Below, piece by piece: positions 14,587 to 28,000 of a stretch of DNA of 64,000 nucleotides (the stretch's first letter is position 1; each line of letters starts with the position of its first letter). A program made the translations under genes and the position numbers. The notes below the pieces were generated by a model. That model made no database searches, had not been told where the DNA came from, and saw nothing but the letters and a program-made list of their open reading frames with translations. Source of the DNA: Cruorifilaria tuberocauda (taxonomy: Eukaryota; Nematoda; Chromadorea; Rhabditida; Onchocercidae); contig JABVXU010000162.1 of the NCBI GenBank assembly GCA_013365365.1, positions 1 to 64,000 on the forward strand, written 5' to 3'.

Positions 14587-16834
14587 TTTTAAAACAGACC
14601 CGACCACCTTGGATTGTAGTAATTTTGCTATGATAACCAGCTATGATTCCACAGCATTTATACATTTTTAATGCGTTATCTCATCAAATTTATTCAAATT
14701 TTTTCTGAACGCAAGGAATTGAAAAAAATTGTTTCACGCATTCATAAAGCACTAAGAAACATTTCAATATCATTTTCTATTGTATAGAGTACCGAAGAGT
14801 TCGTTCGATGCTTTTTGAAATCATTGCAAAAAAAAATTGATAAGTACTTGATATCAGCAAAGCAATCGGATTGAAACTTTATAAAATTTAATGGACAACC
14901 TGATATGGTGATGAAAACTGTCTCAGTATCGTATTCTTCTCGTATACAATTTCGCACTCAGTTAAGTTCAGTAATTAAGACCAACATGAATAAGCTATTG
15001 TTCGAAGTTACTGTCAATGAGAACCTTGACCAATGATATTTTCTTTAAAGTTCTCTTCACAGTATAATTCCAAGTTAGTAGACGAAGCAGAACTGAGGAA
15101 GAATACTTTCACTACTTCATATTCTGCATATATATCAGAACAGGAAAGATGAAAGATGGTCAAGAAATCAACTTTAACTTGATAATGTCTAGACTATATC
15201 AAGTGCTCAATTGTAACAACTTCCACTAATCCAATAATGTTGCTTCCAAAAAAATATTTGACCATCGCAGCTTCCAAATCACATAGTCATTTCCATTCTC
15301 CAACTCATATCATTAATCAAATAAACTGTAGACTGTGACACTGTGAACCCCCAGCCAAATAGTGCCAGTTTCGCCTTTTCAGCAACGTCAAACCAATTTT
15401 TCCGGTTTGCCAAATTTGAAAAATTGCTGGCAGTATAACGCATAGCAGAGTATCAGATAACCCTTTATGTTTCGCCGAACTGTCCTAATGCATCATTTCA
15501 GCCGTCAATCGATCATCGTTACGGTACGAAAGGAAGATTAATGAGCATTTTTTGTCTCATCCATCAACATTTATTAAATGTTGATTTTAATGGCTTCCTA
15601 TCTCTTTCCTCTCCCCCTCTCCCTCTCTCTTTCTTCTCCTTCCTTATTACTTCTTTTCCTTTCAGTACAACCCATCCCCTCTCTTCAATGCTTCTTATTT
15701 CTCCAGAATTTGTCAATTTTCTATCCTCTTCATTTCATCTGATTTATCCGAAAATTGTGCAATTTCAAATTAGTAAAAATCCATTTTTATGGAACGAAAT
15801 AGCTCATATCCAAAAATTCTTGGATAATCGTTACTTATCTTGTTTTCCGAAGACTTTGTGAGAATACAATTTACTTTTTTCAGAAGTTCTTCTGGCGTAC
15901 TCATCAATTTCGCAAAACTTTGTAGAGGATGAACGAGGAACTATATGTGGGGATAATAAATGTTTACAGACTGAAAATTTCTACCAAATTAAAATAAATA
16001 ACAATTTTTCTTGCGTATTTTAATGAAACTTTAAAACACTGTAACCAATAAATTGTTACAAAATTTTATTGTGTGCACAAATGAATTTTTGCTACATAGA
16101 GAAAAATAATCCCTTTTTTTGTTTGCTTTAATAACTGCTCAAAATTATTGAAAAGAAGCAAAGAAAATGGAAAATAAGAGAGACATTTTCTCGTACAATC
16201 CTTTGATAACAAATACGGTGAAGGAAAAACATTCGTTCAAATGACGATGCAAAAAACAGTGAAGCTTATTAGAATTTCCAGGATCAACATGAACTGTTGC
16301 TGTTTGCCAACTAATAGGATTGAAGGTATAAAGAAGAAATAAAATAAGTAACTGGTTTTATAAAAAATTAAGAAAATGCACTTGAAAAATATTTTTTTAC
16401 TAGTATTTGGAAACTAAATAAGTTTTTTTTCCTCAATCTAACTGTTAACTAGATTTTCACGTTCCATTTTATGCATTAATTTTCGTTTGGAAAAAGTTCT
16501 TTCTTGAGATTTCAGAAAATTTGAAGTATGCGCTGTTTAAAAAAAAACATGAAGCACAAAACAACGAAGTATAACGATAGATTTAAAACTTGTATAAACC
16601 ATGAACCTAAATTCAGAAGCAAATGAAGTATAGCAAAAGAATAGAACACCGTACAAAAATGAGTTAGTTAACACAGTTTGCTGAATAAATACCCGCAATA
16701 AATAACTGCTGAGAAATGGAACAGCTTATGGCTCTGATAATTGATAATCAATAAGTACTCCCTACCAACCCCACAAAAGAGAAATGCTATGGACTATTGA
16801 AACTTTTTGAGATGAAATTCATTGATTTATAAAA
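14587..16834. other. Intergenic region, no gene seen
   Basis: About 2.2 kb between the 5' end of the 147-residue protein gene and the 3' end of the zinc-finger gene, both on minus. It should hold the promoter of the former. A pyrimidine-rich tract lies at about 15,598-15,660. No exon or RNA gene recognised. Confidence 0.5.
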
Positions 16835-16840
16835 TTTATT
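16835..16840 (-). terminator. Poly(A) signal AATAAA of the NET zinc-finger gene
   Basis: AATAAA on the minus strand about 195 bases downstream of the TAG stop at 17,034. It is the first canonical hexamer I see after the stop. Confidence 0.55.
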
Positions 16841-17033
16841 TGAAAGAACACTGTGTCACACTTAAGGCCTGTTATTTTCAAATTCGTCTGATAGAACGGA
16901 AGTGCAAAAAGCGACACAGCATTTTTCCAGAGATTTCAACTAAGCGGAGAAGACAATGTGTCATGACATTCATAATTATTTCAGTTGGTAATACGATGAG
17001 CATAAAAGAACCTGCTAAGGACATAAATGAATT

Positions 17034-18742
17034 CTACGGATGAGGCATGGTAGCCATAAGACGTTGGGTGTACATGGCCTGCAAAGCAGCTGCTGAAGGA
17101 AAGCCTGTCATTGTTGGGAATGGAGGTATTCCGAGCGGATTCGGTACAGTTGGCATCAAACCACTTGGTTTCATATACGGATGATAACGAAGGGAAGCGG
17201 CCGATGCAGCATGATTAATTAATGATGCTGTAGTGGTTGAACGTGGTGAACTGCTCGTTTTTAGATCATTGGTACTGCTTGAACTTGTTGTTGATGGAGC
17301 ATGAGCTGCCTGAAATTTCCAATCGTTTTATTCCCAGTAGTTCAATCGAATCCTTGTTACCATTCTTCTTCTTCATCACTTCAAGAATTAATCTTCATCA
17401 ACACTGTCATTCTCAAACTAACTGTTTTAATTTTAAAATCCCAGACAAATGCATAAATCTTGTACATTCAGCAAAATGTATACCTTCATATGTGCAGCAA
17501 GTTCATCGGCAGTTGGAAACGATTTACCACAAACATTATTTGATGCCTCGATCCAATTACAGATATGCTTGGTTGTTTGTCCAGAAGCTGCAGCCATCAA
17601 ATTTTGATAAGCGATTTGCGCTGCTGAACTGAAAATTACAAGAGTGGTTGATTTTGCGGCTTTCATCAATATTTTCCGAAAAATACTCAAAATTTTTGAG
17701 AAATTAATAAATTCAAGAAGTCTGAGCAAGATTCTTATTTACAAATATTAGTATTAAATTTCTTCAAAAAAAATTTGAAGCGATAATATGATCATTTCCA
17801 AATTTTTTTTCACTTTTCATTTTCGGAGAATATTGTTAAAATACTGATTTTTAGAAAAACTTTTGCCTTGATGTTGGTGGTAATGTTCCGGACAGAAGTG
17901 GACTATAAGCAGCAGCAAAAAAGGATGGAGGGAAAGTCATCATCAAATCGGCAGGTGTGGTACTAGCAGCAGCTGCGGCAGCAGCACTATGCATTGTACA
18001 ACTTGTACAACCTGGAGTTACACATGGCCTTGTCATCATAGTTGCTGGACATCCTATAAATAAATATAAAAATACTTTCAACACGGAACTAGCTTAAAAG
18101 ATTCACAAATCACGATGATGAATAAGTAAATTTTTCTTTTTTAAATTCAAAATAACCATCTAACAACAGCCCATAGGTGAACTACCACTTATTCAAAAAT
18201 CAGAATATACAATAGAGCTGATCCATTTAGTTCACTTTTTCTTTTCGAATCAAAAACGGACCCTTGCAAGTTAACGGATCTGGACATCGTAGGAATGGAT
18301 TCGATGATCCAGCTGGAAACGCTCCAGCAGCAGCAAAAGTGGGGACTGCTGGAAATCCAGGCATGAGAGGTGGATAAGGGAAGGCCGGAAAGCTCGTTGC
18401 AAGAGGTGAGAAGTTCATGGGGAAACAGCCTCGTGCACTAAGCATCAAATTTGCAGGTAAAGAAGCAGCGGCACTGGTAGATGGCTCAGAACTTATCGGA
18501 CTCTTCTTGCCAACCGACGGGCTATGCGCTATATGACGGGGACTTTTGGATCCTTCCTTTTTATTTTTTGCCATTGGACTAGGTTCCTCCTTTTTCGTTT
18601 CACCAGATGTACTACTACTTGGACTTGTGCGATCTCTAGATTTATCACTGTCCTTATTAGATTTCCGATTCGATGTATCGGGAAGGCCGATTGTTTCGCA
18701 AGTTTTCGCAAGCATCGCAAGAGGCGATTTGCCAGAATCCAT
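17034..18742 (-). CDS. tlp-1: NET-family C2H2 zinc-finger transcription regulator (TLP-1/Elbow/NocA/Nlz)
   Basis: Exons 18,742-18,262, 18,053-17,861, 17,628-17,484 and 17,309-17,034 join in consistent phase to 364 residues. Residues 6-19 (SPLAMLAKTCETIG) match the conserved Sp-like motif of the NET family. A Ser/Lys/Glu-rich disordered segment and a Pro/Phe/Ala-rich segment follow, then a short Cys-rich stretch and poly-Ala. The single atypical zinc finger uses Cys248, Cys258, His271 and His276 (C-X9-C-X12-H-X4-H), with the last His supplied by exon 4. A Tyr-His-Pro-Tyr motif at 315-318 and a C-terminus ending MATMPHP fit the family. Family members are nuclear repressors, often acting with Groucho. 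C. elegans TLP-1 controls asymmetric division and male tail-tip shape. The modelled ATG lies directly after an acceptor-like TTATAG, and relatives have about 80-100 residues before the Sp motif, so an upstream exon may be missing. Confidence 0.88.
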
Positions 18743-21700
18743 CTATAATCAAGAACATTTTTACATAATTTTATGAAGTTTAATACATATGAAATTCATA
18801 TTCCAATTACAATTTAAGAGTGACGAGCGACATCTAAATATTTCAATTGAATTTGGCTTTCAATTAAGGTTAAATTACAAAATAAATTTTTGGATTCGAT
18901 GTACGTACAAATTATGTGATTAATATAAGGAGTGCAAAAGATCTAATGAATAGATTCGAAAGAATAATCTATGACAGCGATGGAATGGAAAAGAACCTAT
19001 ATACATTTTTGATAGAACAGGCTTTTTTTAATCAAACGATGCATCAGTTCATACTCATCTGATAAGATTTTTGATTGTGAAATAGAAAGGAAATTTCGAG
19101 AAACAAATGGATGTGTAGAAATTGGGATAATTATGAGCAATCTGAATTTTAAATCATAAATTTCTTTCTCTGCAACAAATAGTCATTACCTGCTAAAGAA
19201 ATTACAGTTATTTGAGAATGATCATCCGAAAGAAACATAACACAACTAATGATCTCAAAAAAAGAATAATAAATTCAAATTCTTCCTTTCTACTATCGAA
19301 GTTGACTCAATCAAAGTGCAAAGATTTTGACTTCGGCAACAATGAAGGCAACACAGAACTATCTAGCTTATCGTTATTGGACTTATTTCTGTACTACGAT
19401 TTGGGAAGCAGTACCAGTACTTCTTATTGCAATCCTTTTCCGTTTCTCCTTTACTACTACTAATCCATTAAACGCCGCCCTATCTCAAACAGAACACGAA
19501 TCATTTAAAAGACTTAACTTTCTCCAATCGTAATAATTTCAAATAAGCAATGTGTAAAATATTTTAATTTTTTTTTCGAAAATATCTACCCCTTCAAAAT
19601 TACTGTATTATCTTCCCATTTTGCAGGCTATTATTGCTTTATCATTCATAAATATTGAAAACGCACGATTTCAGCTCCAAATTAATATCGTTAAAATAAA
19701 CAAAACAGGATGGGAACTCTTTTCTGAAAAATATTTCCAAAAGTATCACATTTCCGGCGATGTGATTTCATCATTTTCAACAGCTCAGATAACAAAAGAA
19801 ACAAGTTATATCAGCCTACAAATTTCACATGAGTTTTTGAAATTGATTGAAATAAATAAATGAAACACGCGTAGAAAAGAATAAAGAAACAGCAGGGTCA
19901 ATTTTATTTTGCCTTTCCAAGAATTTATGTGATAAATGAAGGTTTGATGGTTGTAAGAAGCGAAACGAAACTGACAGTTTGACCAGAATTCAAAATGATA
20001 GCAGGAGCAAGAGCGTGTATGGAAGGAGTAAAGATGAAGAGAGATAGAGTGAGAGGAAAATTCAAAGGAATGTGGAGGAAAGAAATCAAAAGGTAATTTG
20101 AAATGATAACAAAGATGACAAATGTCAAATCATTTCCCATATCATTCAAACCAGCACTTATCAATTAAAAATTGGAGGCACGAAAAAACGAGTAAGAAGA
20201 AGAAAGCATTTAGCAGCTGCCAGCATAGCGACAGAGAATTCGCAATTTTCGACCGGCCACCTCCTTTCATCTCACCCCATTGCAACGTTAGAAGATTTTC
20301 AAAAACAAGCCCCGAAAGGAAAAAAGTCCTTGAGGATAAACGATATCTCTCGGGTTGCGAGTCAACAAGAAGCAGCAGCAACAGCAGCTGTAGCTGTATC
20401 ACAGAGCAGCAACTCATCATGTTGCTTCATTGGTTCATCCATTCAAAAATTCATGCATATTTCATTGAAAGGGCATTTAAGTTGCTAATGTCTATATGTC
20501 AGTGAGTGATAGTCGAGAAAAAGTCCGCAGAGAGCCCATCCACAAATGATTTGTTAGGTCTTGCTTGCAGAAACTGCATTTCTGCATCCTTCATGCAATT
20601 CAATAGCCAACATCAATTCTCATCATTTTATGATTTGACCACTAACATGCTCTTAATACTACTTTGGAATACTACTTATTTCAAAATTAAGAACTGTTCC
20701 GTCTCAAAACTATGCCTGAAATATTTGCCCTCAGATGTTAAATGACAAAACTCCTGTTATGGACTGATCGAACCATTTAAACTCGGTCAAATATATTGAG
20801 TGACCCTATCAAGAGGCATTAGGAAAAGAAATCATTTCATATTTGACTAGAAAGACAGCTTCCCGATAACTGAAGATAAGTGAAACAAACGAAAGTAACG
20901 TCTATTTCAAATAATGCCATGGTCTGTCATAAACCCACAAGAGAAACCTCTATATTTAAATTATATTTTACTAATGCGTAATAGCATCTCACTGTATGAA
21001 AACATTTCGTGGTCTGACACCCATTCCTGACAAACGAGGTCTATGATAATGATTCCCAGAAAACATGCATGTGACAGTGTATGCAACGGTTAAATGAAAA
21101 CAGACCGACGCACGTATATAAACAGACATATGCGCACACATATGCATAGAAATTTCCGACAAATAGAAAATTTAGATCAACGACGAGATTAGTTTAATCA
21201 CAAATGACAGCTATCCATCCATCCATTCATCAATCCGTCTATCTCTCTTATTCGATACTGCTCCTGATAAATAGGTAATTTCTCGATTCACGAATGCCCA
21301 GAAAAATCTAAGTTCTCATGAACTTCTTTCATCTCTGCTGTTCTTCACTCTTCCTTTTTAATGACAAAGCATTTTATACGAATTAAATTTACGAGTAGCA
21401 GGAGATTTTTCGAGATAAATGAAATTCAGAAATCATAAGTTTTTAATTTAGATATGTACCATTTCAGTAAGCAAGTATCGCTTCCTAAAGGTGGATGGAA
21501 TAAATATGAAAAAATTATTTTTCGTAATTAAATCACGGAAAAAATGTATAGAAATATGAATAAAAAGGTTTGAGGCAAACTTTGTATATAATAAACGAAG
21601 GAGAATGAATTTTCTGAAACGCAGAGAGATGAAGAAACCACAGTGTGCAAAATTTTGCTGACCTAATTTAAAACAGTCATCAATGAACCCACTGCTTATG

Positions 21701-22358
21701 TAATAATGTAACAACAAATTTGAGCCTCGAAATATCATTATGACATGAGGGACTAACCGCTGGCATAACAGGTGAATTATAGTCCGTCAGGTATTGTGAA
21801 TGTGTAGAAACCATCCTTGCACAGTAAGTGGATACACTTTTTTCTAAAGTAAAATACTGCCGTAGAATGAATTGGCAAGTGTAGAGATAATATAATAGAG
21901 GAATTCTGTCAGGAAATCGCTTGTAAACTGGATAACGATTAGTCTGAAGGATATATCAATATGTACAATATATATATATAGAACACTGAATAATAAAGAA
22001 AAACGCGGACGCGGACAGACGTAACCAGCTGGAGGACACAGCCAGCCAGCAGAGCAAACCGCTTCGGGCACCTGCTACAAATAAGAACTGTGTTATATGG
22101 GTGGGGACGAGATCAAGGCGGACCCACCAGCTGAAACCCGTTGTCAGCGAGGAACTTCAAAGAGAAGTGCCGCGCAGTGGTGCTGCAAGTTGAAGAGGGA
22201 GGGGAGGGAGGCGTGCTGTGAAATATACCCTCTTCCATCCCTTACCGCCTCATTCTACCACCGCACCAATGAACGGGCACGTATGGGAGGTGCTTCTACA
22301 TCCATTCACAGAAATTTGCATTGCTTTCATGCTTTTGCCGATTCCGATGTCGCTGATA
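18743..22358. other. Upstream region of the zinc-finger gene, no exon seen
   Basis: This is the 5' side of the minus-strand NET gene, so promoter, enhancers or a missing first exon would be expected here or further right. A CAG/CTG-type imperfect trinucleotide stretch lies at about 20,370-20,412 and a CCAT-like stretch at about 21,208-21,235. A G+C-richer patch spans about 22,000-22,300. I looked on the minus strand for the N-terminal family block that precedes the Sp motif in relatives and did not find it. Confidence 0.45.
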
Positions 22359-22500
22359 GTGCTAGTACTAGTGCTGGTGTTGGTGCTGGTGCTGGTGCTG
22401 GTGCTGGTGCTGGTGCTGGTGCTGGTGCTGGTGCTGGTGCTGGTGCTGGTGCTGGTGCTGGTGCTGGTGCTGATGCTAGTGCTGATGCTAGTGCTGATGC
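22359..22500. repeat. (GCTGGT)n hexanucleotide array
   Basis: About 140 bases of GCTGGT repeats, nearly perfect in the centre and decaying to GCTGAT and GCTAGT at both ends. One plus frame reads as alternating Ala-Gly and another as Leu-Val, giving the long low-complexity tails of two overlapping open frames. The sequence before the array (22,097-22,330) shows no recognisable domain, so I treat the array as a simple repeat and not as an exon. Confidence 0.9.
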
Positions 22501-24445
22501 TTAACAGTTAAATAGAAACTGCTACTGCTACTTGCCATACCGACATTTAGGTCACTACTCGCTAAGCAATCCATTATCCGACCATTCTACACATTCATCA
22601 TCATCATCATCGCCATTATGAACAACAGTGCTACAAAATGTTACACTTTGCAGCAACAGTACAACACGTTACGGTAATTCATTTCATTTACATGGTTCGA
22701 GGATCGAAACGGTAGCCTCACCGAGAATTTTATATTGCTTATGTCATTCAGTTCTTCTGCAATTTCTAGGGCAAATTATCATCGATGAATTTCAGAGTAA
22801 AGATAAAACAAAATCAGAACTCAAAAGCATAACTGATAAGAAAAGCCAAGAAATTCCAGAAGTTTTAAAGGAGATCATTATATTTAAAGATTATCAAGTA
22901 ATACAGTGCAATGGACTATTGTATAAATTAGAAGGAAAAGCAATATTTTATATTAGCAACATTACTTTGACAGCAATTGGTTGACAACCAGGATTTGTTT
23001 GCCTATCGGCCTTTTTGGCAACCTGTCTGTCCGCCAGTTGTCATATCAATTTTTTCAAAAAAAAACACACACACACATAACTAATAAATTATTTATCGCT
23101 ATAAAAGACCCCGTGAAAAAAGAATTTACCACTGACCTTTCCATAAGTATTATTTTCTTAATCTTAACAACAATCTTCTTGATTCGTAGATAAAATCGAA
23201 CTAATTTAAATGTTGGGATTGATTCGTACATCTTATTTCAGCCCTAAGAAATGTGCATCTTTGTGGGTCAGTACTTGAACGTCGGAATAACTTACTAATT
23301 CCTTGCCTATAAACAATTTAAAAGTAATTGAACGAATGGCATAAATTAATCCTAGCGCTATCTAATTTAACACCGTGAAAAATACTGAAATGAAACATTG
23401 AATTTGCTAGAAACGGAACCACGTGTTCCATATTATTCCACCACTCATCAAAATCCTCATTTCATTTTTTCATTGATCACGGCCTGTTCTTTTTTATCAG
23501 CAAGCTGTATCTTTTTATCACTTTGCTTTTTTTTTCTCAATATTTTCTTGTTTTGTTGTTTACTTTTGCAATTTTTCATTAAAAAGGGAGTGAAACAGTA
23601 AAATAAATCATGCTTGACGGTTCACATCATTACAATCAACTACTAAAAACGATCGAAACTAAATTTAATGAAAAAGATTCATGCGCTTTCTGTAAAACTT
23701 GCTGCAAGCTATGGAGCTAATTACTGATCACAGATCGATAGATGCTTAAATATACTTTCACATGTAAAATATTCTAATTTACTACTTATGCCTATCTCAT
23801 CGATGGCTTAATCTATCGATCTGACGACATTACAGTCCATTCCTATTCCCTCAGCGGTTGCCTCATAAAATTCCAAGACAGAATGGCAGTGTGAGGAGTT
23901 TCAGGTCAATAAGGATTGCTTCGTTCATTTTCTTTCCATCTTTAGCTTACTTTTATTTATTTATTTTCTTAAGGACAAGAAAGTGTGAACATGTTAAGTT
24001 TTGGTAACGAACAGAATTCATACAGTTATAGTAACAGGAAGCCTCGGCATGAAGAAAATATTGTAATTGCAGCGCAGTATCAGATGAAAGAAGAAAAGCC
24101 GATGAAATGCAATTGATTAGTAGTAAAGTGAGACTCGACATGTTGAGATGAATTCAAAATGATTAAAGTAAACAATGAATGAAGCTAAGTAAAAAACAAA
24201 ATTTTTTTCTAGGTCGGTACATAAAGTCAAAGTAATCTTCAAACTTTCCAAGCAAGCCAAATCAAATTAATCCAACTTGAGAAACTATTAAGCTGATATT
24301 CGTTTAAATTTCTTATTCCAACTTCACTTGAAAGTCTCGGAAGTGAAGTATTATGATAAGGAGAGAATTGGAAATGACGCAGGAAAGAGATGAAATATAA
24401 AAGTGTGGAGTTGATTCGGGAACATCAATGTAACATGCAACAAAT

Positions 24446-24500
24446 GAATGTAGCAGTAGCAGCAACAGCAGTAGCAATAGCAGTAACAGGAGCAGCATAT
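24446..24500. repeat. Imperfect AGC/AAC/AGT trinucleotide stretch
   Basis: A run of AGC-type triplets mixed with AAC, AGT and AAT. On the minus strand it reads as poly-Leu in one frame, which creates an apparent leucine-rich open frame at 24,313-24,498. It is low-complexity and not a believable protein. Confidence 0.75.
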
Positions 24501-24968
24501 TGGCGGCGGATATTTGGAGAAGAGAAGTGGGAGGAGGTGTATATAATAATTAAAGGATAGGGGAGGAGGATGTTTAGATGAAGTGAAGGGGTGACATAAA
24601 CGCAATGACAAGTGATATATATAAGTCTTTTGACAGGGTCCCATCCCAACCAATCACTCGCACATCAAACCCGAATTCTCGAAGACGAAAAAGAGAAAAA
24701 CCCTTAAGAAGGAGCCGACACCAATCATCATTATCTTGTACTGTTGATGATAGAGCGACAAGAAAGAGGTGAGGGGGGATTAGACCATATCCATATTATA
24801 TACTATGTCACCTCCCCTCCACTATATCACCCCCTCCCCCTTCCATTCCAATTTTATTTTATACTTTCTGTCGCTATTTACCGCACTTTTAATTAAAATC
24901 AATTCATCTTCATAGCTTTTACATTAGACAGTAAATTTGCTGAAAGAACGGGAGCAGTCAGTGACCCA

Positions 24969-25000
24969 GCCACCTTGCCACCTTGCCACCTTGCCATCTT
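24969..25000. repeat. 8-bp tandem repeat GCCACCTT
   Basis: Three perfect head-to-tail copies of GCCACCTT and a fourth with one change (GCCATCTT). It lies in a pyrimidine-rich, G+C-richer stretch upstream of the zinc-finger gene. Confidence 0.85.
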
Positions 25001-28000
25001 TCCGGGAAGTGAGTGAATGCAGTTAAAAAGATGATTCGATCATCTTCTCCATCTCCTCCATCTCTAAAAAAAAAAATTCCATTTCAACTTGGCTCTGCTT
25101 ATTCATCCCAATGTTACCTAGCAGTGAAACATTGGTATGGGTGCTTAGTTCTGTTTTATTAATGTAGTGGGCAACATAAAAATTGTTGGAACAACACTTT
25201 GGTTTATACTAGGATCAGAAATATCGAAGAGCCGATATCTATCATTCAGTGCTTTTGGTTTAATCGGAAAAAGGCTGCTGCTATGTTGGGTAAGTGAAGG
25301 AGTGATGAGCGGGAGAAAGCGAGCGTAAGGGGAGGGGAAGCAGTGGGAAGATGACGAAGGGGGGATGGGAAGGATGGCTTGAGGAGTAGAAAAATTGGGC
25401 AATTTGATGAATTGGAGGATAAAAGGAGGGACGGGGGAGGAATACACTCCAAAATCCATATTTTGATACTGAAGCTAACTTGGTTCGAGGACCACTGGAT
25501 CTTGGCTAATTCCGGGATTTCAAGGAAAGGGAAATAAGAAACAGCTATGGTTTCTGGATTTTGGGGTTTGAATTGATGAAGAGGTTTAAAATGAAAAAGT
25601 AGATAAATCTCATCTGTTATGAAAGCGAAACAACGCCGAGACATAAGAGAGAGACAAAGCAGTTGGTATGATTGATTCGAAGAGAGCATTTGATTGAGAG
25701 CTGTTCATTTTTCAAAAACAAGAGCTCTACGGAGAAGAAAAAATGATAAACGGGCGTCAACCCCTCCCCTTTTCACGGGCAAAATATATTGGGCAGGAAG
25801 GGGGAACGAGGATTGACGCTGCTGCTTGTTGGAAGTTGTTTGTAAGCCGACAGAATGGAACCATTCATCAAGCGCATCCTGAATTATTGCCTTTCCACTT
25901 TATGCCCTATCTTTTCCCTTTAACCTCTTCCCGTTCTACCAACCACTCTTCTTGTCTTCTTTGGCAACTTCTAATCATCGAGAGTCATCTCGATTCACAT
26001 GAGGATCGAGCAAATTTAAACTGCTTGACAGTAGAATAGTTGCTGGTAGCACGTTGAATAGAAACAGCACAAGCCCGACGAATTTCGATCTTAACTGAAA
26101 TCCAAAAAGCGCGCCTGCGCTACTGCTTCTTACCACTAACTGAAATCATTTTTCAAAAAAGAGGACGAAAAAGTTCCTATGCAAAACATATTGTTTTATA
26201 GGTATGAACGCTTGTGACTATTTATTTTTTTACCTTTACAATTCCACCTGAAATATTAACTATGTATGCAAATATAAATATCCAATCGCTCACATTAGCT
26301 TTACCTTCTTACCTTCGACCAATAGTTTTTATTTTTCTTTATTTCACTTACTACAATGTATTATCCACCTTTTATGCATCAATGATTGAAATTTCAAGTG
26401 TAAGAAGGCACAGAAAATTGTCTGGATAATATGATCATTATAAGCACGCATAAAAGCTAATGAACTCTGAGACTGCGGTTTAAATTATTTGAAAGCTGCA
26501 AAATTTGCAAAGTTAGAATGTAAATAAGAATATAAATGTCAAAAAAAGATTTGCAAAAACAAAGGAATTGGAAATTACGGATAAGATAAGAGAACTTTTC
26601 TTTAACGATGTATTGTTAATAGAGTGTTATTTGGGAAGTAATCGAGGAACTAACGTCCATAATTTTCACCTCATGGCATTTTGCTCATATATCTATCAAA
26701 TAGGATAATAATTTAATATGACATGAGTGGCAGATTACAAGATGACGCCGACCACTTGTTCAATTAGCAATTAAGAGGTCACATCTGCTGTTGAGAAGAT
26801 CTGCAATCTTACATCATTGATTTTCTTGCTCATTAATTTTAGACTTATTTGTGCAGGAAAACGATAGCTTGCTTAATTTGGACATTTCTTTCCAAATTTT
26901 TTTATTCACCTGAAGCGTGGCGAATTCCTTAACTATAAAATCACTGTTACTTCTGGTCGAATCTTCCTCTCTTGAATATTATTAAAATTAGAGCTTTTGA
27001 AATTAGAGTCACTGAAAATATCAGTGAACATCGAGACATTTTTCCAAATCTTCATTAGAAAAATTTTTGAAAACTACAAAAAAAATCGATCCTCTCCTAC
27101 TGAATGATTTAAGGTAAGTTCAGTAATGAGACTGCTGACCAGCAAGGCTATGATCAATTGAAAAGTTCTGGGATTGAATTAAAGCTATATTCGAATTTAG
27201 TTGAATTAAAGCTATTATTACTATAAGTTCTATAAAATATTTGGAAATATTTTCTGGCATGAGTTTTAATCCCTCGGAAAAAGCGATGAAAAACAAAACA
27301 AATCTAATCATTTGCAGATGCAAAATAGTTGCCCCCCATTGTTTCGCCCTTATCATGTACAATTTTATTAAGGACTTGTTTGCTGATGATAGTCATAAAA
27401 TAGCTTAAAATAGTCATAAAAAGTGTTTTAAGCACGATGGCATTGACTACATTCATTTATATATGTTTTGAGTGAAACTTCACACCGTTTACTTATTAAT
27501 CCAAAATGCTATGGAATGTTGCACGTTAAGTTTTGTATAATTATAGCAAATCGTTAGAGGATTCGTGGTTTCTGCTGTGTATACAGCTAAATACCTACCA
27601 AATTCCCGCTAGATTTCATCCTGCAGATCAACACAATGATTAATTAATCTTAGACTCCAACAAAAAGAATTCATTGAAATGTTGAATTTAATCATTTTAT
27701 ACAGAGCTCCCACAAAATCTCATCTGCTCACGTTCATCTCGTATAGGAACTGCTAGGCAACGCGAAAGCAAAAACAGCAAAAAGTATTTCCATAAGACAA
27801 TTAACAGTAAGCTCAGAGAAAATCACCACATTTCAATGAATTAAAATTTAAGATATTAGATTAACAGAGAACGATCTGATGGTAGTATGATTTTGGAAGG
27901 GAAACAAGCTATGTTGCGCTTGTAATCATGCTATCACTAAAATAAACATAATGAATCGTTCCGATATGTTATTAAGAGAATCAAGATGTTGTTCCTTTAT

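Noticed and set aside
18524..18776. Plus-strand open frames over the zinc-finger gene's first exon
   Set aside because: Antisense shadows of the Ser/Lys-rich coding exon.
22097..22504. 135-codon open frame ending in an Ala-Gly repeat
   Set aside because: Most of the length is the GCTGGT array. The rest has no recognisable domain and no exon partner.
24313..24498. Poly-Leu minus-strand open frame resembling a signal peptide
   Set aside because: Direct translation of a trinucleotide repeat, with nothing protein-like downstream.
25246..25689. 147-codon minus-strand Ser/Pro/Leu-rich open frame
   Set aside because: It is the complement of a purine-rich low-complexity tract. A second overlapping frame is equally open, which is typical of biased composition.
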